From Rhodobacteraceae bacterium F11138 (GTDB lineage: Bacteria > Pseudomonadota > Alphaproteobacteria > Rhodobacterales > Rhodobacteraceae): a stretch of 64,000 nucleotides of DNA. The DNA lies in NCBI GenBank assembly GCA_016521575.1, contig JAEKDP010000012.1, positions 35,283 to 99,282 of the forward strand. The letters are read 5' to 3'. A program made the position numbers and the translations under genes. The notes below the pieces were generated by a model. The model did not search any database. It worked only from the letters and a program-made list of their open reading frames with translations, and was not told where the DNA came from. Positions 32,411 to 41,520 of this stretch are shown in pieces. How positions within the stretch are numbered: position 1 is the stretch's first letter; each line of letters opens with the position of its first letter.

Positions 32411-33748
32411 ATGTCGACAGCATCTTTTCGCCCCCGCGTTCTTGTCATTGCCGAAGCTGCCAACCCGGAATGGGTCAGCGTGCCGCTTGTGGGCTGGTCG
32501 ATGGCGCAGGCGCTTGGCGAAGTGGCGGATATCCATCTTGTCACGCAGATCCGCAACCGCGAGGCCATCCTGCGCGCCGGATTGGTCGAAGGACAGGATT
32601 TCACGGCGATTGACAGCGAGGCGATCGCGCGCCCTCTGTGGAAACTGGGCAACCTGCTGGGTGGCGGCAAAGGCAAAGGCTGGACCATTTCCACCGCCGT
32701 GGCCGTGGTGAGCTATCCCTATTTCGAGCATCTGATCTGGAAGGCTTTCGGGGACGCCATCCGGGCCGGGGAATACGACATTGTTCACCGTGTCACGCCA
32801 CTGTCGCCGATCACGGTTTCCCCCATCGCCGCCAAATGCGCCGCAGCGGGTATTCCCTTTGTCATGGGGCCACTCAATGGCGGGGTGCCTTGGCCCAAGG
32901 GGTTCGAAGCCGTGCGCAAGGCCGAGGGCGAATGGCTGTCCCGTTTTCGTGACGTTCGCAAACTGTTTCCCGGACGCAACCGGATGCTGAAAGCGACGCG
33001 AGCCATTCTGGCCGGTTCCCGGCAGGCGGTCCGCGAAGTGCCCGCCGCCTTTGCGGACCGGACCGTCTGGTTGCCGGAAAACGCAATCGACACCGCGCGG
33101 TTCAACCGGGTCGCGCCGCAGAATACCGCCGGTCCCCTTCGGGCCTGTTTCATCGGGCGGCTGGTACCCTGCAAGGGGGTGGATATGCTGATCGAGGCCG
33201 CCGCCCCGGTGCTGACTGCCGGGCGGATGCACCTCGATATCGTTGGAGACGGACCCGAACGGGGCAGGATCGAAGCCTTGGTGAGCCAGTTCGGCCTGGG
33301 ATCATCCGTGACTTTCCACGGCATGGTTGACCATCACCGGGTGCAGGACCTCGTCGTGGATTCCAATGTGCTGACCTTTCCCTCGATCCGCGATTTCGGC
33401 GGGGGTGTGGTGCTCGAAGCCATGGCTCTGGGCGTGGTGCCGATTGTTGTGGACTATGCGGGGCCGGGCGAACTGGTGGTTGCCGGGACCGGATACAAGA
33501 TCCCGATTTCTTCGCGGGATCAGATCGTCGCAGATCTGCGACGACAACTGGAACGGATCGTGGCCGATCCCGGAGATCTACCGGCCATCGGCGCCTGTGC
33601 GCGCGAACATGTGCTGGCCAATTATACTTGGTCCGCCAAGGCCCATCAGGTGCGTGAGGTGTATGACTGGGTGCTGGGGCGGCGTGTGGACCGCCCCGAT
33701 TTCGCCGCCACGCAGACCGGCGCGGCAGTGTCTTCGGGCGGCTCCTGA
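32411..33748 (+). CDS. Glycosyltransferase family 4
   Basis: A 445-residue GT-B enzyme. The N-terminal domain holds RVLVIAEAANPEWVSVPLVGWSMAQAL and a donor/acceptor cleft segment PFVMGPLNGGVPWPKGFE; the C-terminal domain has RACFIGRLVPCKGVDMLIEAA, HLDIVGDGPERGRIEAL, VTFHGMVDHHRVQDLV and TFPSIRDFGGGVVLEAMALGVVPIVVDYAGPGELV, where the E-x7-E motif is replaced by a D-F-G-G-G-V-V-L-E form that still keeps the second Glu. No membrane segment is present. It is convergent with the GT2 gene ending at 33757. Confidence 0.92.
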   Translation: MSTASFRPRVLVIAEAANPEWVSVPLVGWSMAQALGEVADIHLVTQIRNREAILRAGLVEGQDFTAIDSEAIARPLWKLGNLLGGGKGKGWTISTAVAVVSYPYFEHLIWKAFGDAIRAGEYDIVHRVTPLSPITVSPIAAKCAAAGIPFVMGPLNGGVPWPKGFEAVRKAEGEWLSRFRDVRKLFPGRNRMLKATRAILAGSRQAVREVPAAFADRTVWLPENAIDTARFNRVAPQNTAGPLRACFIGRLVPCKGVDMLIEAAAPVLTAGRMHLDIVGDGPERGRIEALVSQFGLGSSVTFHGMVDHHRVQDLVVDSNVLTFPSIRDFGGGVVLEAMALGVVPIVVDYAGPGELVVAGTGYKIPISSRDQIVADLRRQLERIVADPGDLPAIGACAREHVLANYTWSAKAHQVREVYDWVLGRRVDRPDFAATQTGAAVSSGGS

Positions 33749-33756
33749 GTTCTGGT

Positions 33757-34686
33757 TCAGGCCGGGGCCCGCCAGATACTGGCGCGTTCGGCCTCGATCT
33801 CGGCCGCGGCGCGGGCCTTGCCGACGCGCAGGGCGCGCAATTGATAGGCGCGGATGAAAGGGATCAGGGCGGTATCGTTCTGTTGCGGAACGCGGCGCAG
33901 CCATGACCCGAAATAGCCGCGCAGCATCGCCAGCGAACCGGTCACATAGGGTGGCTGGCGCAGCTTGTTGACCGCCGAGGCCATCAGGAACAGCGGGTGT
34001 GTGCCCATGTAATACTGTCCGAACCCGTGGCGGCGGCGGCCGGCGTGGATGTTTTGCTGGCTTGATCCCATCGGGCGCAGATGTTCGAATTGCAGCTCGG
34101 GATCGTCCCAGCTGACCGCGATCCAGCCCAGCGATCGTGCCTTGTGGCAGTCGATCCCGTCCCACATCACTTCGCGCACGAACCCGCCGATCTGCCTGAA
34201 ACAGCTGACACGCATGAATTTGGACGCGCCCACCGACATCTCATCGCCGATGCCTTCGGATATCCGCTCGCCCCTGGGGCCGGTATACCAGGTCTTGCCC
34301 GAACAGGTGCCGACGCGGGGGTTGGCCTCCATCCGGTCCATCAGCCCGGCGAAGTAGCGCGGCGGCAGATCCAGATCCAGATCCAGCTTGCAGAGATAGG
34401 TATAGTCGTCCAGATCAGCCGTTTCCAATCCCGCATAAAATGCCTCGATCACGCCGGGACCGACGGCGCGTTTGCCCCGGTCCTCGCGGCGGACAACCCG
34501 GATCCAATCGTGCTGGGCGGCATATTCAGCCAGGATCGCGGGCGATGCGTCTGTCGATCCATCATCCACGATCACCCAGAGCGCCGGGCGTTCTTCTTGC
34601 GCCACCATGCTGTCCAGGGTGCGGCGCATATAATCCGCCTCATTACGGCCGGGGGAAATCACGAGATAAGATCTGGGATCGGGCAT
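33757..34686 (-). CDS. Glycosyltransferase family 2
   Basis: A 309-residue GT2 enzyme: YLVISPGRNEADYMRRTLDSMVAQ, WVIVDDGSTDASPAIL, YLCKLDLDLDLPPRYFAGL with the DxD-type metal site, and FVREVMWDGIDCHKARSLGW in the acceptor region. A conserved late part, GTHPLFLMASAVNKLRQPPYVTGSLAMLRGYFGSW, is typical of a subfamily found in alphaproteobacterial exopolysaccharide loci. The last 30 residues are helical and charged. It starts about 190 bases from the divergent UDP-sugar dehydrogenase gene. Confidence 0.9.
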   Translation of the reverse strand: MPDPRSYLVISPGRNEADYMRRTLDSMVAQEERPALWVIVDDGSTDASPAILAEYAAQHDWIRVVRREDRGKRAVGPGVIEAFYAGLETADLDDYTYLCKLDLDLDLPPRYFAGLMDRMEANPRVGTCSGKTWYTGPRGERISEGIGDEMSVGASKFMRVSCFRQIGGFVREVMWDGIDCHKARSLGWIAVSWDDPELQFEHLRPMGSSQQNIHAGRRRHGFGQYYMGTHPLFLMASAVNKLRQPPYVTGSLAMLRGYFGSWLRRVPQQNDTALIPFIRAYQLRALRVGKARAAAEIEAERASIWRAPA

Positions 34687-34878
34687 GGGCTGCTTATGGC
34701 CTGCACAAGGTTAAGAAACACTGTGCTTTTGCCTGTCCTGTGGCGGGCTCGCAAGCCGCCCGCGCAATTCCTGTCGCGGTTTTGCCTTTCCCACCCCATC
34801 ATGTTGCCAAAAACCCCTGTTCCTGAGACATAGCTTGCGAGGTTTCAGTGCCTTGCGCTTTCAGTACGGGAAACAGCT

Positions 34879-36198
34879 ATGTCATTGTTGGATGCAATCG
34901 GGGACAAAACCGCGCGGGTTGGCGTGGTTGGTTTGGGGTATGTCGGGTTGCCCCTGGCGGTCACGGCGGCGCACCGCGGGTTTTCCGTGACCGGGTTTGA
35001 TATCGACCAGTCCAAAATGGATCGGCTGGATGCCCATGACAGTTATATCGGGGCGGTGGCCAGCGAAGACATCCGGACTCTGGCCAAAGCGGGCCGGCTG
35101 GACTGGACCACCGATTTCGCGCGGCTGTCCGAGTGTCAGGCAATCCTGATCTGTGTCCCGACGCCACTGACGAAACAGCGTGAGCCGGATCTTTCTTTCG
35201 TTACGGTCACGACCCGCGAGATTGCCAGACACATCCGGCCCGGCACTTTGGTGGTTCTGGAATCCACCACATATCCGGGCACCACCGACGAGGTGCTGGC
35301 CCCGATCCTGGCCGAGTCGGGTCTGAAACTGGGCGAAGAAATCTATCTGGGCTTTTCGCCGGAACGCGAAGACCCTGGCAATGCGCGCTACAATACCAGC
35401 ACGATCCCCAAGATTGTTGCCGGTTCCGGTGATATGGCCGGACAGCTGATCGAATCGCTTTATGCGGGAATTGTCGATCAGGTGGTGCGGGTTTCGACCA
35501 CGCGGACGGCCGAGGCCGTGAAGATCACCGAGAACATCTTTCGGGCGGTGAACATCGCGCTCGTGAATGAATTGAAACTGGTCTACGACCGCATGGATAT
35601 CGACGTCTGGGAGGTGATCGACGGAGCCGCCACCAAGCCGTTCGGGTTCATGCCGTTTTATCCGGGCCCCGGTCTGGGCGGGCACTGTATTCCGATCGAT
35701 CCGTTCTATCTGACCTGGAAGGCGCGCGAATACGAGGTGCCGACGCGGTTCATCGAACTGGCGGGCGAGATCAACACCTCCATGCCCAACCACGTCATCG
35801 ACCGGCTGCGTGAAATCGTGGATCGCGAGGCGGGCAAGGGGCTGAGCCGCGCGCGCATCCTGTTGGTGGGGATTGCCTACAAGAAGAACGTCGCGGACAT
35901 GCGCGAAAGCCCGGCGATGAAGCTGTTGGAATTGCTTGACGAAGCCGGCGCCGAGACTGCCTATATCGATCCGCATGTGCCCGAGATCCCGCCAATGCGC
36001 GAATACCGCCAGTTCACCGCCCGCCCCGCGCTGGACCCGGCCGGGCTGAAACCGGGCCAGTTCGACGCGGTGCTGATCGCCACGGATCACGACGCGGTGG
36101 ACTATGCCGCCCTGCTGGATCTGGACTGCCCTGTCATCGACACCCGTAACGCCATCGCCCGGCGGGGGCTGCCGATGGAGCGGGTGGTCAAGGTATAG
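34879..36198 (+). CDS. UDP-N-acetylglucosamine 6-dehydrogenase (WbpA/TviB-like)
   Basis: A 439-residue nucleotide-sugar dehydrogenase that oxidises the C6 of a UDP-hexose(NAc) twice, giving a uronic acid. The start SLLDAIGDKTARVGVVGLGYVGLPLAV has the NAD Rossmann motif and resembles WbpA more than Ugd. VVLESTTYPGTTDEV and GFSPEREDPGN follow, and GPGLGGHCIPIDPFYLTWKA holds the catalytic Cys. GIAYKKNVADMRESPAMKLLELL starts the C-terminal domain. The product, probably UDP-GlcNAcA or an epimer, makes the polymer acidic and could be the target of the nearby AsnB and FemAB-like enzymes. The choice of UDP-GlcNAc over UDP-Glc is likely but not proven. Confidence 0.9.
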   Translation: MSLLDAIGDKTARVGVVGLGYVGLPLAVTAAHRGFSVTGFDIDQSKMDRLDAHDSYIGAVASEDIRTLAKAGRLDWTTDFARLSECQAILICVPTPLTKQREPDLSFVTVTTREIARHIRPGTLVVLESTTYPGTTDEVLAPILAESGLKLGEEIYLGFSPEREDPGNARYNTSTIPKIVAGSGDMAGQLIESLYAGIVDQVVRVSTTRTAEAVKITENIFRAVNIALVNELKLVYDRMDIDVWEVIDGAATKPFGFMPFYPGPGLGGHCIPIDPFYLTWKAREYEVPTRFIELAGEINTSMPNHVIDRLREIVDREAGKGLSRARILLVGIAYKKNVADMRESPAMKLLELLDEAGAETAYIDPHVPEIPPMREYRQFTARPALDPAGLKPGQFDAVLIATDHDAVDYAALLDLDCPVIDTRNAIARRGLPMERVVKV

Positions 36199-36204
36199 GT
36201 CGGC

Positions 36205-36840
36205 TCAGGCAGCGCGCGACCGCCGCCGGGCTCCGATCCCGAGCGCGAATAACCCCATCGCCAACAGAGGGGCTGCGGCGGGCAGCGGGACGGGGGCGAT
36301 TTCGGTGGCGTTGAAATTGGCGAGGGTGAAATTCGCTTGAGGGACCATCCAGTTATACACAGTGCCATTATAGCTTCCGGAGCCAAGCCAACTGCCGTCA
36401 TCCAGGAATTCCAAATCACCGCCCATTGTCCAGTTATGGGAGCTCATCGGGTCATAGCTGAAACCCATCATGAACCCGGAAAACCCCAAGATTGGCATAT
36501 AGTTGTATACACTTCCCCAGATGGCGTCGGTTTGACAAAGAAATCCGGAAACGCAAGACAAGTCTCCGATTTCGCCATACTGACCGGCTACTTCACTGAC
36601 TTCAAGAACCACGGAACCGGTTTGATCCAATGCACTGCCAAGAGGGTGGAGTGCAGCCGTGACAGCAGCCAGTTCTTCCGGGCTGATTGATGTATCCTGA
36701 CCAGGCTCGGACCATTTATCCAGATGCCTGTAGCCGATCTCGGATCCCACCACATCGAATTCATAGCGAATGGTGCGGGCATCGGCCTGGGTGGAAAACA
36801 ATCCGAACAGAAGCCCGGCAATCATCAAGAAACGTACCAT
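36205..36840 (-). CDS. VPLPA-CTERM sorting-domain surface protein
   Basis: A 211-residue exported protein: signal peptide MVRFLMIAGLLFGLFSTQADA, a beta-rich middle domain without familiar motifs and with one visible pair of nearby Cys residues, and a C-terminal tripartite tail VPLPAAAPLLAMGLFALGIGARRR (sorting motif, hydrophobic helix, basic end). This is the VPLPA-CTERM signal recognised by exosortase D. The exosortase is encoded 9 kb away at 45899, so this is a likely substrate, to be cut at the motif and passed on to the cell surface. It is tail to tail with the dehydrogenase gene (6 bases apart). The function of the mature part is unknown. Confidence 0.88.
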   Translation of the reverse strand: MVRFLMIAGLLFGLFSTQADARTIRYEFDVVGSEIGYRHLDKWSEPGQDTSISPEELAAVTAALHPLGSALDQTGSVVLEVSEVAGQYGEIGDLSCVSGFLCQTDAIWGSVYNYMPILGFSGFMMGFSYDPMSSHNWTMGGDLEFLDDGSWLGSGSYNGTVYNWMVPQANFTLANFNATEIAPVPLPAAAPLLAMGLFALGIGARRRSRAA

Positions 36841-37051
36841 TTCTGAATCCTAAACACATAAACAAAAACAATTTTAATCGAGGCGTATGGTAGCCAGTGG
36901 CCTGCTGGATTGTCAGGCTGTATTTTTCCGTAAAAATGCAATCTATGCGGTACCTTCATCGGGTTGACGGGACCTTTCAGATTTCGGGACCCGTTGACGC
37001 ACTGGTGACATCTCTCCTGTATCGGATAAGGAAACCGTACCCGCGATCAGA

Positions 37052-37525
37052 ATGAAAATACCCGACGTGCCGCAAGATATCGAATTTGTCGCCTATGATG
37101 AAATCTTTCTGTCCCTGTCCTGGGGCTGGCTGAACGATCCCGAAATCAAGGCGTTGACGATGACGCCGGATTTCAACCGCAAAGCACAGGCCGACTGGTA
37201 TGACAGCCTGTCAGGACGCAGCGATTATCTGATATGGGGTGTGCGATATGCAGGCAGGCCGGTGGGTGTTTGTGGGTTGAAGGGGATTGCGGACGAAACC
37301 GGCGAATATTGGGGCTATATCGGCGACAGGACCTGTTGGGGCAAAGGTATCGGTCGCCGGATGGTCGGGTTCATCGAGGATGAGGCGCGCGCGTTGGGGC
37401 TGGGCAGGATCTGGTTGCAGGTCTGGGAAAACAATCTCCGTGCCCGGGGTCTGTATGAAAAACTCGGATACCGGCTGGACCATCACCGGGATGATGTGGT
37501 CATTCTCACGAAACCGCTGCGCTGA
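37052..37525 (+). CDS. GNAT-family N-acetyltransferase
   Basis: A 157-residue GNAT domain: an N-terminal WLNDPEIKALTMTP segment, GVRYAGRPVGVCGLKGI (beta 2-4), YIGDRTCWGKGIGRRMVGFIEDEA carrying the acetyl-CoA-binding G-x-G-x-G/A type loop, and WLQVWENNLRARGLYEKLGYRL at the end. The layout resembles PseH and related sugar-amine acetyltransferases, so an amino-sugar nucleotide is a fair guess at the substrate. It leads a + strand run with the FemAB-like gene 18 bases further on. Confidence 0.82.
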   Translation: MKIPDVPQDIEFVAYDEIFLSLSWGWLNDPEIKALTMTPDFNRKAQADWYDSLSGRSDYLIWGVRYAGRPVGVCGLKGIADETGEYWGYIGDRTCWGKGIGRRMVGFIEDEARALGLGRIWLQVWENNLRARGLYEKLGYRLDHHRDDVVILTKPLR

Positions 37526-37543
37526 CGCGGCCAAGGACGGATC

Positions 37544-38494
37544 ATGGTCATGGAAATTCTGCGCTATACCCCTGAACATGCACAAGATTGGGATGCTTTC
37601 GTAGACAATTCGCGTAACGGGACGTTTCTGTTTCGGCGTGGCTATATGGATTACCACGCGGACCGATTCACCGATCATTCTCTGATGGCGTGGAAGCAGG
37701 GCAAGCTGGTGGCGCTGCTGCCCGCAAACGAGGACGCCGGCACGTTCTGGTCACACCAGGGGCTGACCTATGGCGGCTGGGTTTACGGCGACAAGATGGG
37801 CGGGGCGATGATGCTCGATCTGTTCGCGGCGATGACGGCCTACCTGGCCGAACTCGGCACCATCGAGCGCATGATCTACAAGGTGGTGCCGGGGATCTAT
37901 CATCGTGTGCCGTCCGAGGAGGATCTCTATGCGCTGTTCCGCAGCGGCGCACGCCTGTTCCGGCGCGACATCGCAACCGTCGTCGTCCCAGGGGCGAGGT
38001 TGCCGATCCGGTCGGGCAAGAAAGGCAATATAAAAAAGGCGCGGAAGGCCGGTGTCGAGGTTCGCCTGTCGCAGGATCTGTCAGCTTATCACGCGATCCT
38101 CAGCGATGTTCTGGCCCGCCACGGGGCCACGCCGGTGCATTCCCTGGCCGAGCTTGGACTGCTGATGCGGCGGTTCCCCGACAACATCAAGCTTTATGGT
38201 GCCTATCTGGACAACACGCTGGTGGCTGGCACGATCCTCTTTGAAACCCCACAGGTCGCCCACACCCAATACTTGGCCGCGTCAGAAGCCGGACGAGCGA
38301 CCGGCGCGCTGGATTTTCTTCTCGATTGGTTGATCCGCGAGGAATATCGGGGCAAAAACTATTTCAGCTTCGGGATTTCCACCGAAAGTGACGGAGCGGT
38401 CCTGAACGAAGGCTTGATCGCCCAGAAGGAAGGGTTCGGCGGGACGGCCATTGTGCATGATTTCCATGAGTATAGGATCGGCTCGGCCAGATAA
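37544..38494 (+). CDS. FemAB/FemX-like GNAT aminoacyltransferase
   Basis: A 316-residue protein with the twin-GNAT fold of the FemAB-like (BioF2-like, lipid II:glycine glycyltransferase) family: FLFRRGYMDYHADRFTDHSLMAW, WSHQGLTYGGWVYGDKM, GNIKKARKAGVEVRL, and LYGAYLDNTLVAGTILFETPQVAHTQYLAASEAGRATGALDFLLDWLI. Relatives transfer amino acids from aminoacyl-tRNA or acyl groups; in polysaccharide loci they may aminoacylate a uronic acid or amino sugar. Together with the AsnB and dehydrogenase genes nearby this points to amide modification, which is an inference. It probably shares a transcript with the GNAT gene. Confidence 0.85.
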   Translation: MVMEILRYTPEHAQDWDAFVDNSRNGTFLFRRGYMDYHADRFTDHSLMAWKQGKLVALLPANEDAGTFWSHQGLTYGGWVYGDKMGGAMMLDLFAAMTAYLAELGTIERMIYKVVPGIYHRVPSEEDLYALFRSGARLFRRDIATVVVPGARLPIRSGKKGNIKKARKAGVEVRLSQDLSAYHAILSDVLARHGATPVHSLAELGLLMRRFPDNIKLYGAYLDNTLVAGTILFETPQVAHTQYLAASEAGRATGALDFLLDWLIREEYRGKNYFSFGISTESDGAVLNEGLIAQKEGFGGTAIVHDFHEYRIGSAR

Positions 38495-38569
38495 GCCTGT
38501 CGAGAAAGCCATTCCGGCGCTCGAACACCCCCGAAGGAGCAGAATATCCAGCAACAGATAAAACAGGAC

Positions 38570-39514
38570 ATGCAACCTATCGAAGATCTCGTTGCAGATG
38601 CCTCCAGACACCACGGCCTGCCATTCGATCCCGCGTCTTTGCGCCCGACCTCTCAGGCAAGCAAGATCGGAAAAATTGCAGATGCAACTTATTCCTACTA
38701 TCTGAAAAAGGCAGACAGCGACGATGCTTTCGTCATCATAATTGCGAACGAAAGATTTCCGGACACGGTCAGGGAAGCGACGGACAAGGCACGGCTGGTG
38801 GCCGCGGCCTTGGGCCCCGGGACCGCGCGCCATATTCTTACGCCCGTTGCCGAAGGGGTGTATGGCGGCCAAACCTATGCTGTTTTTCCGCGATACGCGA
38901 CCATATCGCAAAACCGGGTGCTGCGAACCATTCAACGAGCCCGGTATTCTGCACGAATATGCGCGTGGCTGGGGGATGTCGGGATACAATCGAGACAGGC
39001 TTGCGATTCCGGCTTGGCGGCAGACAGGGCATTCGTTCAACCGTTGACAGCCCTGATGCAGGAAACCGGCATAACTTCGGACATCCAAAGATTTTCTGAA
39101 CGCTGCCTGTCCGCGATCTCGAACGGGTCGGTAGACCTATTCAATGTCGCGGAACACGGCGATTTCTGGAGCGGGAACATCGTATATGACGATACCAAGT
39201 TTTTCCCGATGCTCTCTTCCGGAGATTTCTTCGTGATCGATTGGCGCGGGGCCCGATTGGATGGCTATGCCGGCATAGACATGGCCCGCTACTGTATATC
39301 GTCCTATGGTGCAAAGGGCGGCGGCGCGGGAAACGTTCTGGAAGCTTACAAGGCTTCGCTGAATATATCCGATTTTCAGCTTTCGCTTTTTTGCATGGCT
39401 TCGATGGGGCGCCTGGGAATGCACCTGGAGCAGTTTCCGAAGGACCGGTACATTCAACTGGTGAAATCCGTATTCGGATTTCTCGGGGTTCATGAGCAGC
39501 TGCCTGCCCAATGA
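38570..39514 (+). CDS. Aminoglycoside-phosphotransferase-like kinase
   Basis: A 314-residue protein with the C-lobe of the APH/choline-kinase fold: AEHGDFWSGNIVYDD (Brenner motif with catalytic Asp and metal-binding Asn) and FFVIDWRGARLDGYAGIDMARY (metal-binding Asp). The N-lobe has SYYLKKADSDDAFVIII, a plausible nucleotide-binding Lys region. It is AT-richer than its neighbours. In a polymer locus it may phosphorylate a sugar or an alcohol used as a substituent; the substrate is not readable. It is separate from the resistance enzymes. It follows the FemAB-like gene by 75 bases and converges on asnB. Confidence 0.8.
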   Translation: MQPIEDLVADASRHHGLPFDPASLRPTSQASKIGKIADATYSYYLKKADSDDAFVIIIANERFPDTVREATDKARLVAAALGPGTARHILTPVAEGVYGGQTYAVFPRYATISQNRVLRTIQRARYSARICAWLGDVGIQSRQACDSGLAADRAFVQPLTALMQETGITSDIQRFSERCLSAISNGSVDLFNVAEHGDFWSGNIVYDDTKFFPMLSSGDFFVIDWRGARLDGYAGIDMARYCISSYGAKGGGAGNVLEAYKASLNISDFQLSLFCMASMGRLGMHLEQFPKDRYIQLVKSVFGFLGVHEQLPAQ

Positions 39515-39552
39515 CCTATGCCGAGATTATGCGGAAAAGCCGGTAAATCCGT

Positions 39553-41520
39553 TTATCCGGAACCGGGGTTGCTTTGCCGGCCAGAGGATTGTTCCAACCA
39601 CGCCTGCACCATCAATACACACCACAGTTGCCCGCCCCAGTTGAAACGGCCTGACAGGTGCTGCTGCCACATGCGGTCGATCACCCGGGGGTCGAAATAC
39701 CCTTCGCGCGCCAGCCGTGCGGGGTCCAGCAGGGCGGCGGCCCAATCTTTCAGACCGCCGCGCAGCCACAGGCCGATAGGAACCTCAAAGCCCATTTTGG
39801 GACGTTCGATCAGGTCTTTCGGGACATGGCGATAGAGCACCTGGCGCAAGGCCCATTTGGTTGCGTCGCCGCGCAGTTTCATGTCCTCGGGCAGGCCCCA
39901 GGCAAATTCCGCCACCCGGTGATCCAGGAGCGGCGCCCGGCTTTCCAGGGCCACGGCCATGGTGGCGCGGTCGACCTTGGTCAGGATGTCGTCGACCATG
40001 TAGGTCAGCATGTCCAGCTGCATCATCCGTTCCAGATCGCCCAGGCTGCCACGTTCGGGCGGATGATCGGCCAGCAGCGAAGGCGGTGGCGTGGCGCCGG
40101 GCACGGCCGCTTCGGGGAAGCGCCAGACCGAGACCATGGCGCGATGCAGCGCCATCAGATCGTCCTGGCGCGCGTAATTGGCCAGACGATGCAGGCGTTG
40201 TCCGATCGGCTCCTTGCCCTGGGGCGTGGGGACCAGCGGGGCCAGCAACCGGGTCAGTGTTCCGGCCGGAATTGTGCGGACCAGACCCGCGCCTGCACTG
40301 CGCATCGGCATCGGTATTCGGTCCAGCGCCCGGCGCAGTTTCAGCGCATGGGCATAACGCCCGTACCCGCAAAACAGCTCGTCTCCGCCATCGCCGGACA
40401 AGGATACGGTGACGTGCCGCCGGGCCAGTTCGGACACCAGGTAAGTGGGGATCTGCGAGCTGTCGGCGAAAGGTTCGTCATAGATCCGTGGCAGTCGCGG
40501 GATCACGTCGCGCAATTCCTGATCGCTGACATAAAGGTCGGTGTGATGGGTGCCCAGATGATCCGCCACCGCGCGGGCGAACTCGGCCTCGTTATAGCGC
40601 GCCTCGTTGAAGCCGATGGAAAAGGTATGGACGGGCGTATCGGATTGATGCTGCATCAGCGCCACGACGGTGGAACTGTCGATGCCGCCGGACAGGAAGG
40701 CCCCCAGGGGCACGTCGGACACCATCTGTTGACCCACCGCATCCATCAGCAGGTTTTCCAGCGCATCCACGGTTTGGGTGTCCGACATGCGTGGCGGTTT
40801 CGGGGCCGCCGCAATGGCGGCCCCGTCCCAATAAAGCCTGCGCCGGGGGTCGGGCTGTTCCAGGGAAACGGTGACGATTTCCCCGGCACGCACCTTGGCG
40901 ATCCCGGCATAGATCGAACGATCCTCGCCCACATTGCCGTGGCGCAGCACTTCGATCAGGCTGTTGCGGGCGATGTCCCCCGCAAAGGCTGGATGTTCCC
41001 GCAGGGCCTTCAATTCGGATCCGAAAAGAAAGGCGCGGTCCGCCCCCACGCCCTGCCAGCCGTAATAAAGCGGTTTTTCCCCCAGCCGATCCCGCACCAG
41101 GGTCAGTTCCCGCGTCTTGCGGTCCCAAAGCCCGAAGGCAAACATGCCGACGGCGCGCTGCAACGTGGATTCCAGCCCCCAGACATCGATCCCGGCCAGC
41201 AGGGTTTCAGTATCGGATGTCCCGCGCCAGGCGGGGGGCTGGCCGTGTTCGTCAAGTTCGGCGCGCAGCTGGCGGTGGTTGTAGATCTCGCCGTTGAAGG
41301 TCAGCATGTAACGCCCCGAGGGCGAGGTCATGGGCTGATGCCCCGCCGGTGTCAGATCGACAATGGCCAGGCGCAGATGTCCAAGGGCAATGCCCGCGGC
41401 GTCATCACACCAATGTCCCTGGGAATCCGGGCCACGATGGGCGATGGCCCGCATCATTGTGGCAACGGTTGCTTCTGCTTTTGGCGCGGAGGGCGCAAGA
41501 AACCCGGTAATCCCGCACAT
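39553..41520 (-). CDS. asnB: Asparagine synthase-like glutamine amidotransferase
   Basis: A 655-residue class II amidotransferase. The N-terminal Cys2 nucleophile (MCGITGF), RGPDSQGHW and FNGEIYNHRQL form the glutaminase; the C-terminal synthetase domain has FLSGGIDSSTVVALM (PP-loop) and LSGDGGDELFCGYGRY. Such enzymes in polysaccharide loci (WbpS-like) often amidate uronic acids rather than making asparagine, which fits a UDP-uronate-forming dehydrogenase 5 kb away. The ATG overlaps the upstream GT4 stop (TGATG), so it belongs to the same operon. The true substrate cannot be decided by sequence alone. Confidence 0.92.
   Translation of the reverse strand: MCGITGFLAPSAPKAEATVATMMRAIAHRGPDSQGHWCDDAAGIALGHLRLAIVDLTPAGHQPMTSPSGRYMLTFNGEIYNHRQLRAELDEHGQPPAWRGTSDTETLLAGIDVWGLESTLQRAVGMFAFGLWDRKTRELTLVRDRLGEKPLYYGWQGVGADRAFLFGSELKALREHPAFAGDIARNSLIEVLRHGNVGEDRSIYAGIAKVRAGEIVTVSLEQPDPRRRLYWDGAAIAAAPKPPRMSDTQTVDALENLLMDAVGQQMVSDVPLGAFLSGGIDSSTVVALMQHQSDTPVHTFSIGFNEARYNEAEFARAVADHLGTHHTDLYVSDQELRDVIPRLPRIYDEPFADSSQIPTYLVSELARRHVTVSLSGDGGDELFCGYGRYAHALKLRRALDRIPMPMRSAGAGLVRTIPAGTLTRLLAPLVPTPQGKEPIGQRLHRLANYARQDDLMALHRAMVSVWRFPEAAVPGATPPPSLLADHPPERGSLGDLERMMQLDMLTYMVDDILTKVDRATMAVALESRAPLLDHRVAEFAWGLPEDMKLRGDATKWALRQVLYRHVPKDLIERPKMGFEVPIGLWLRGGLKDWAAALLDPARLAREGYFDPRVIDRMWQQHLSGRFNWGGQLWCVLMVQAWLEQSSGRQSNPGSG

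Noticed and set aside
34882..36090. A 402-codon - strand frame opposite the UDP-sugar dehydrogenase
   Set aside because: Antisense shadow of a gene with intact catalytic motifs.
38570..39514. Antibiotic-resistance aminoglycoside phosphotransferase
   Set aside because: Only the general kinase motifs match; the genomic setting and divergent N-lobe argue for a polymer-related kinase.
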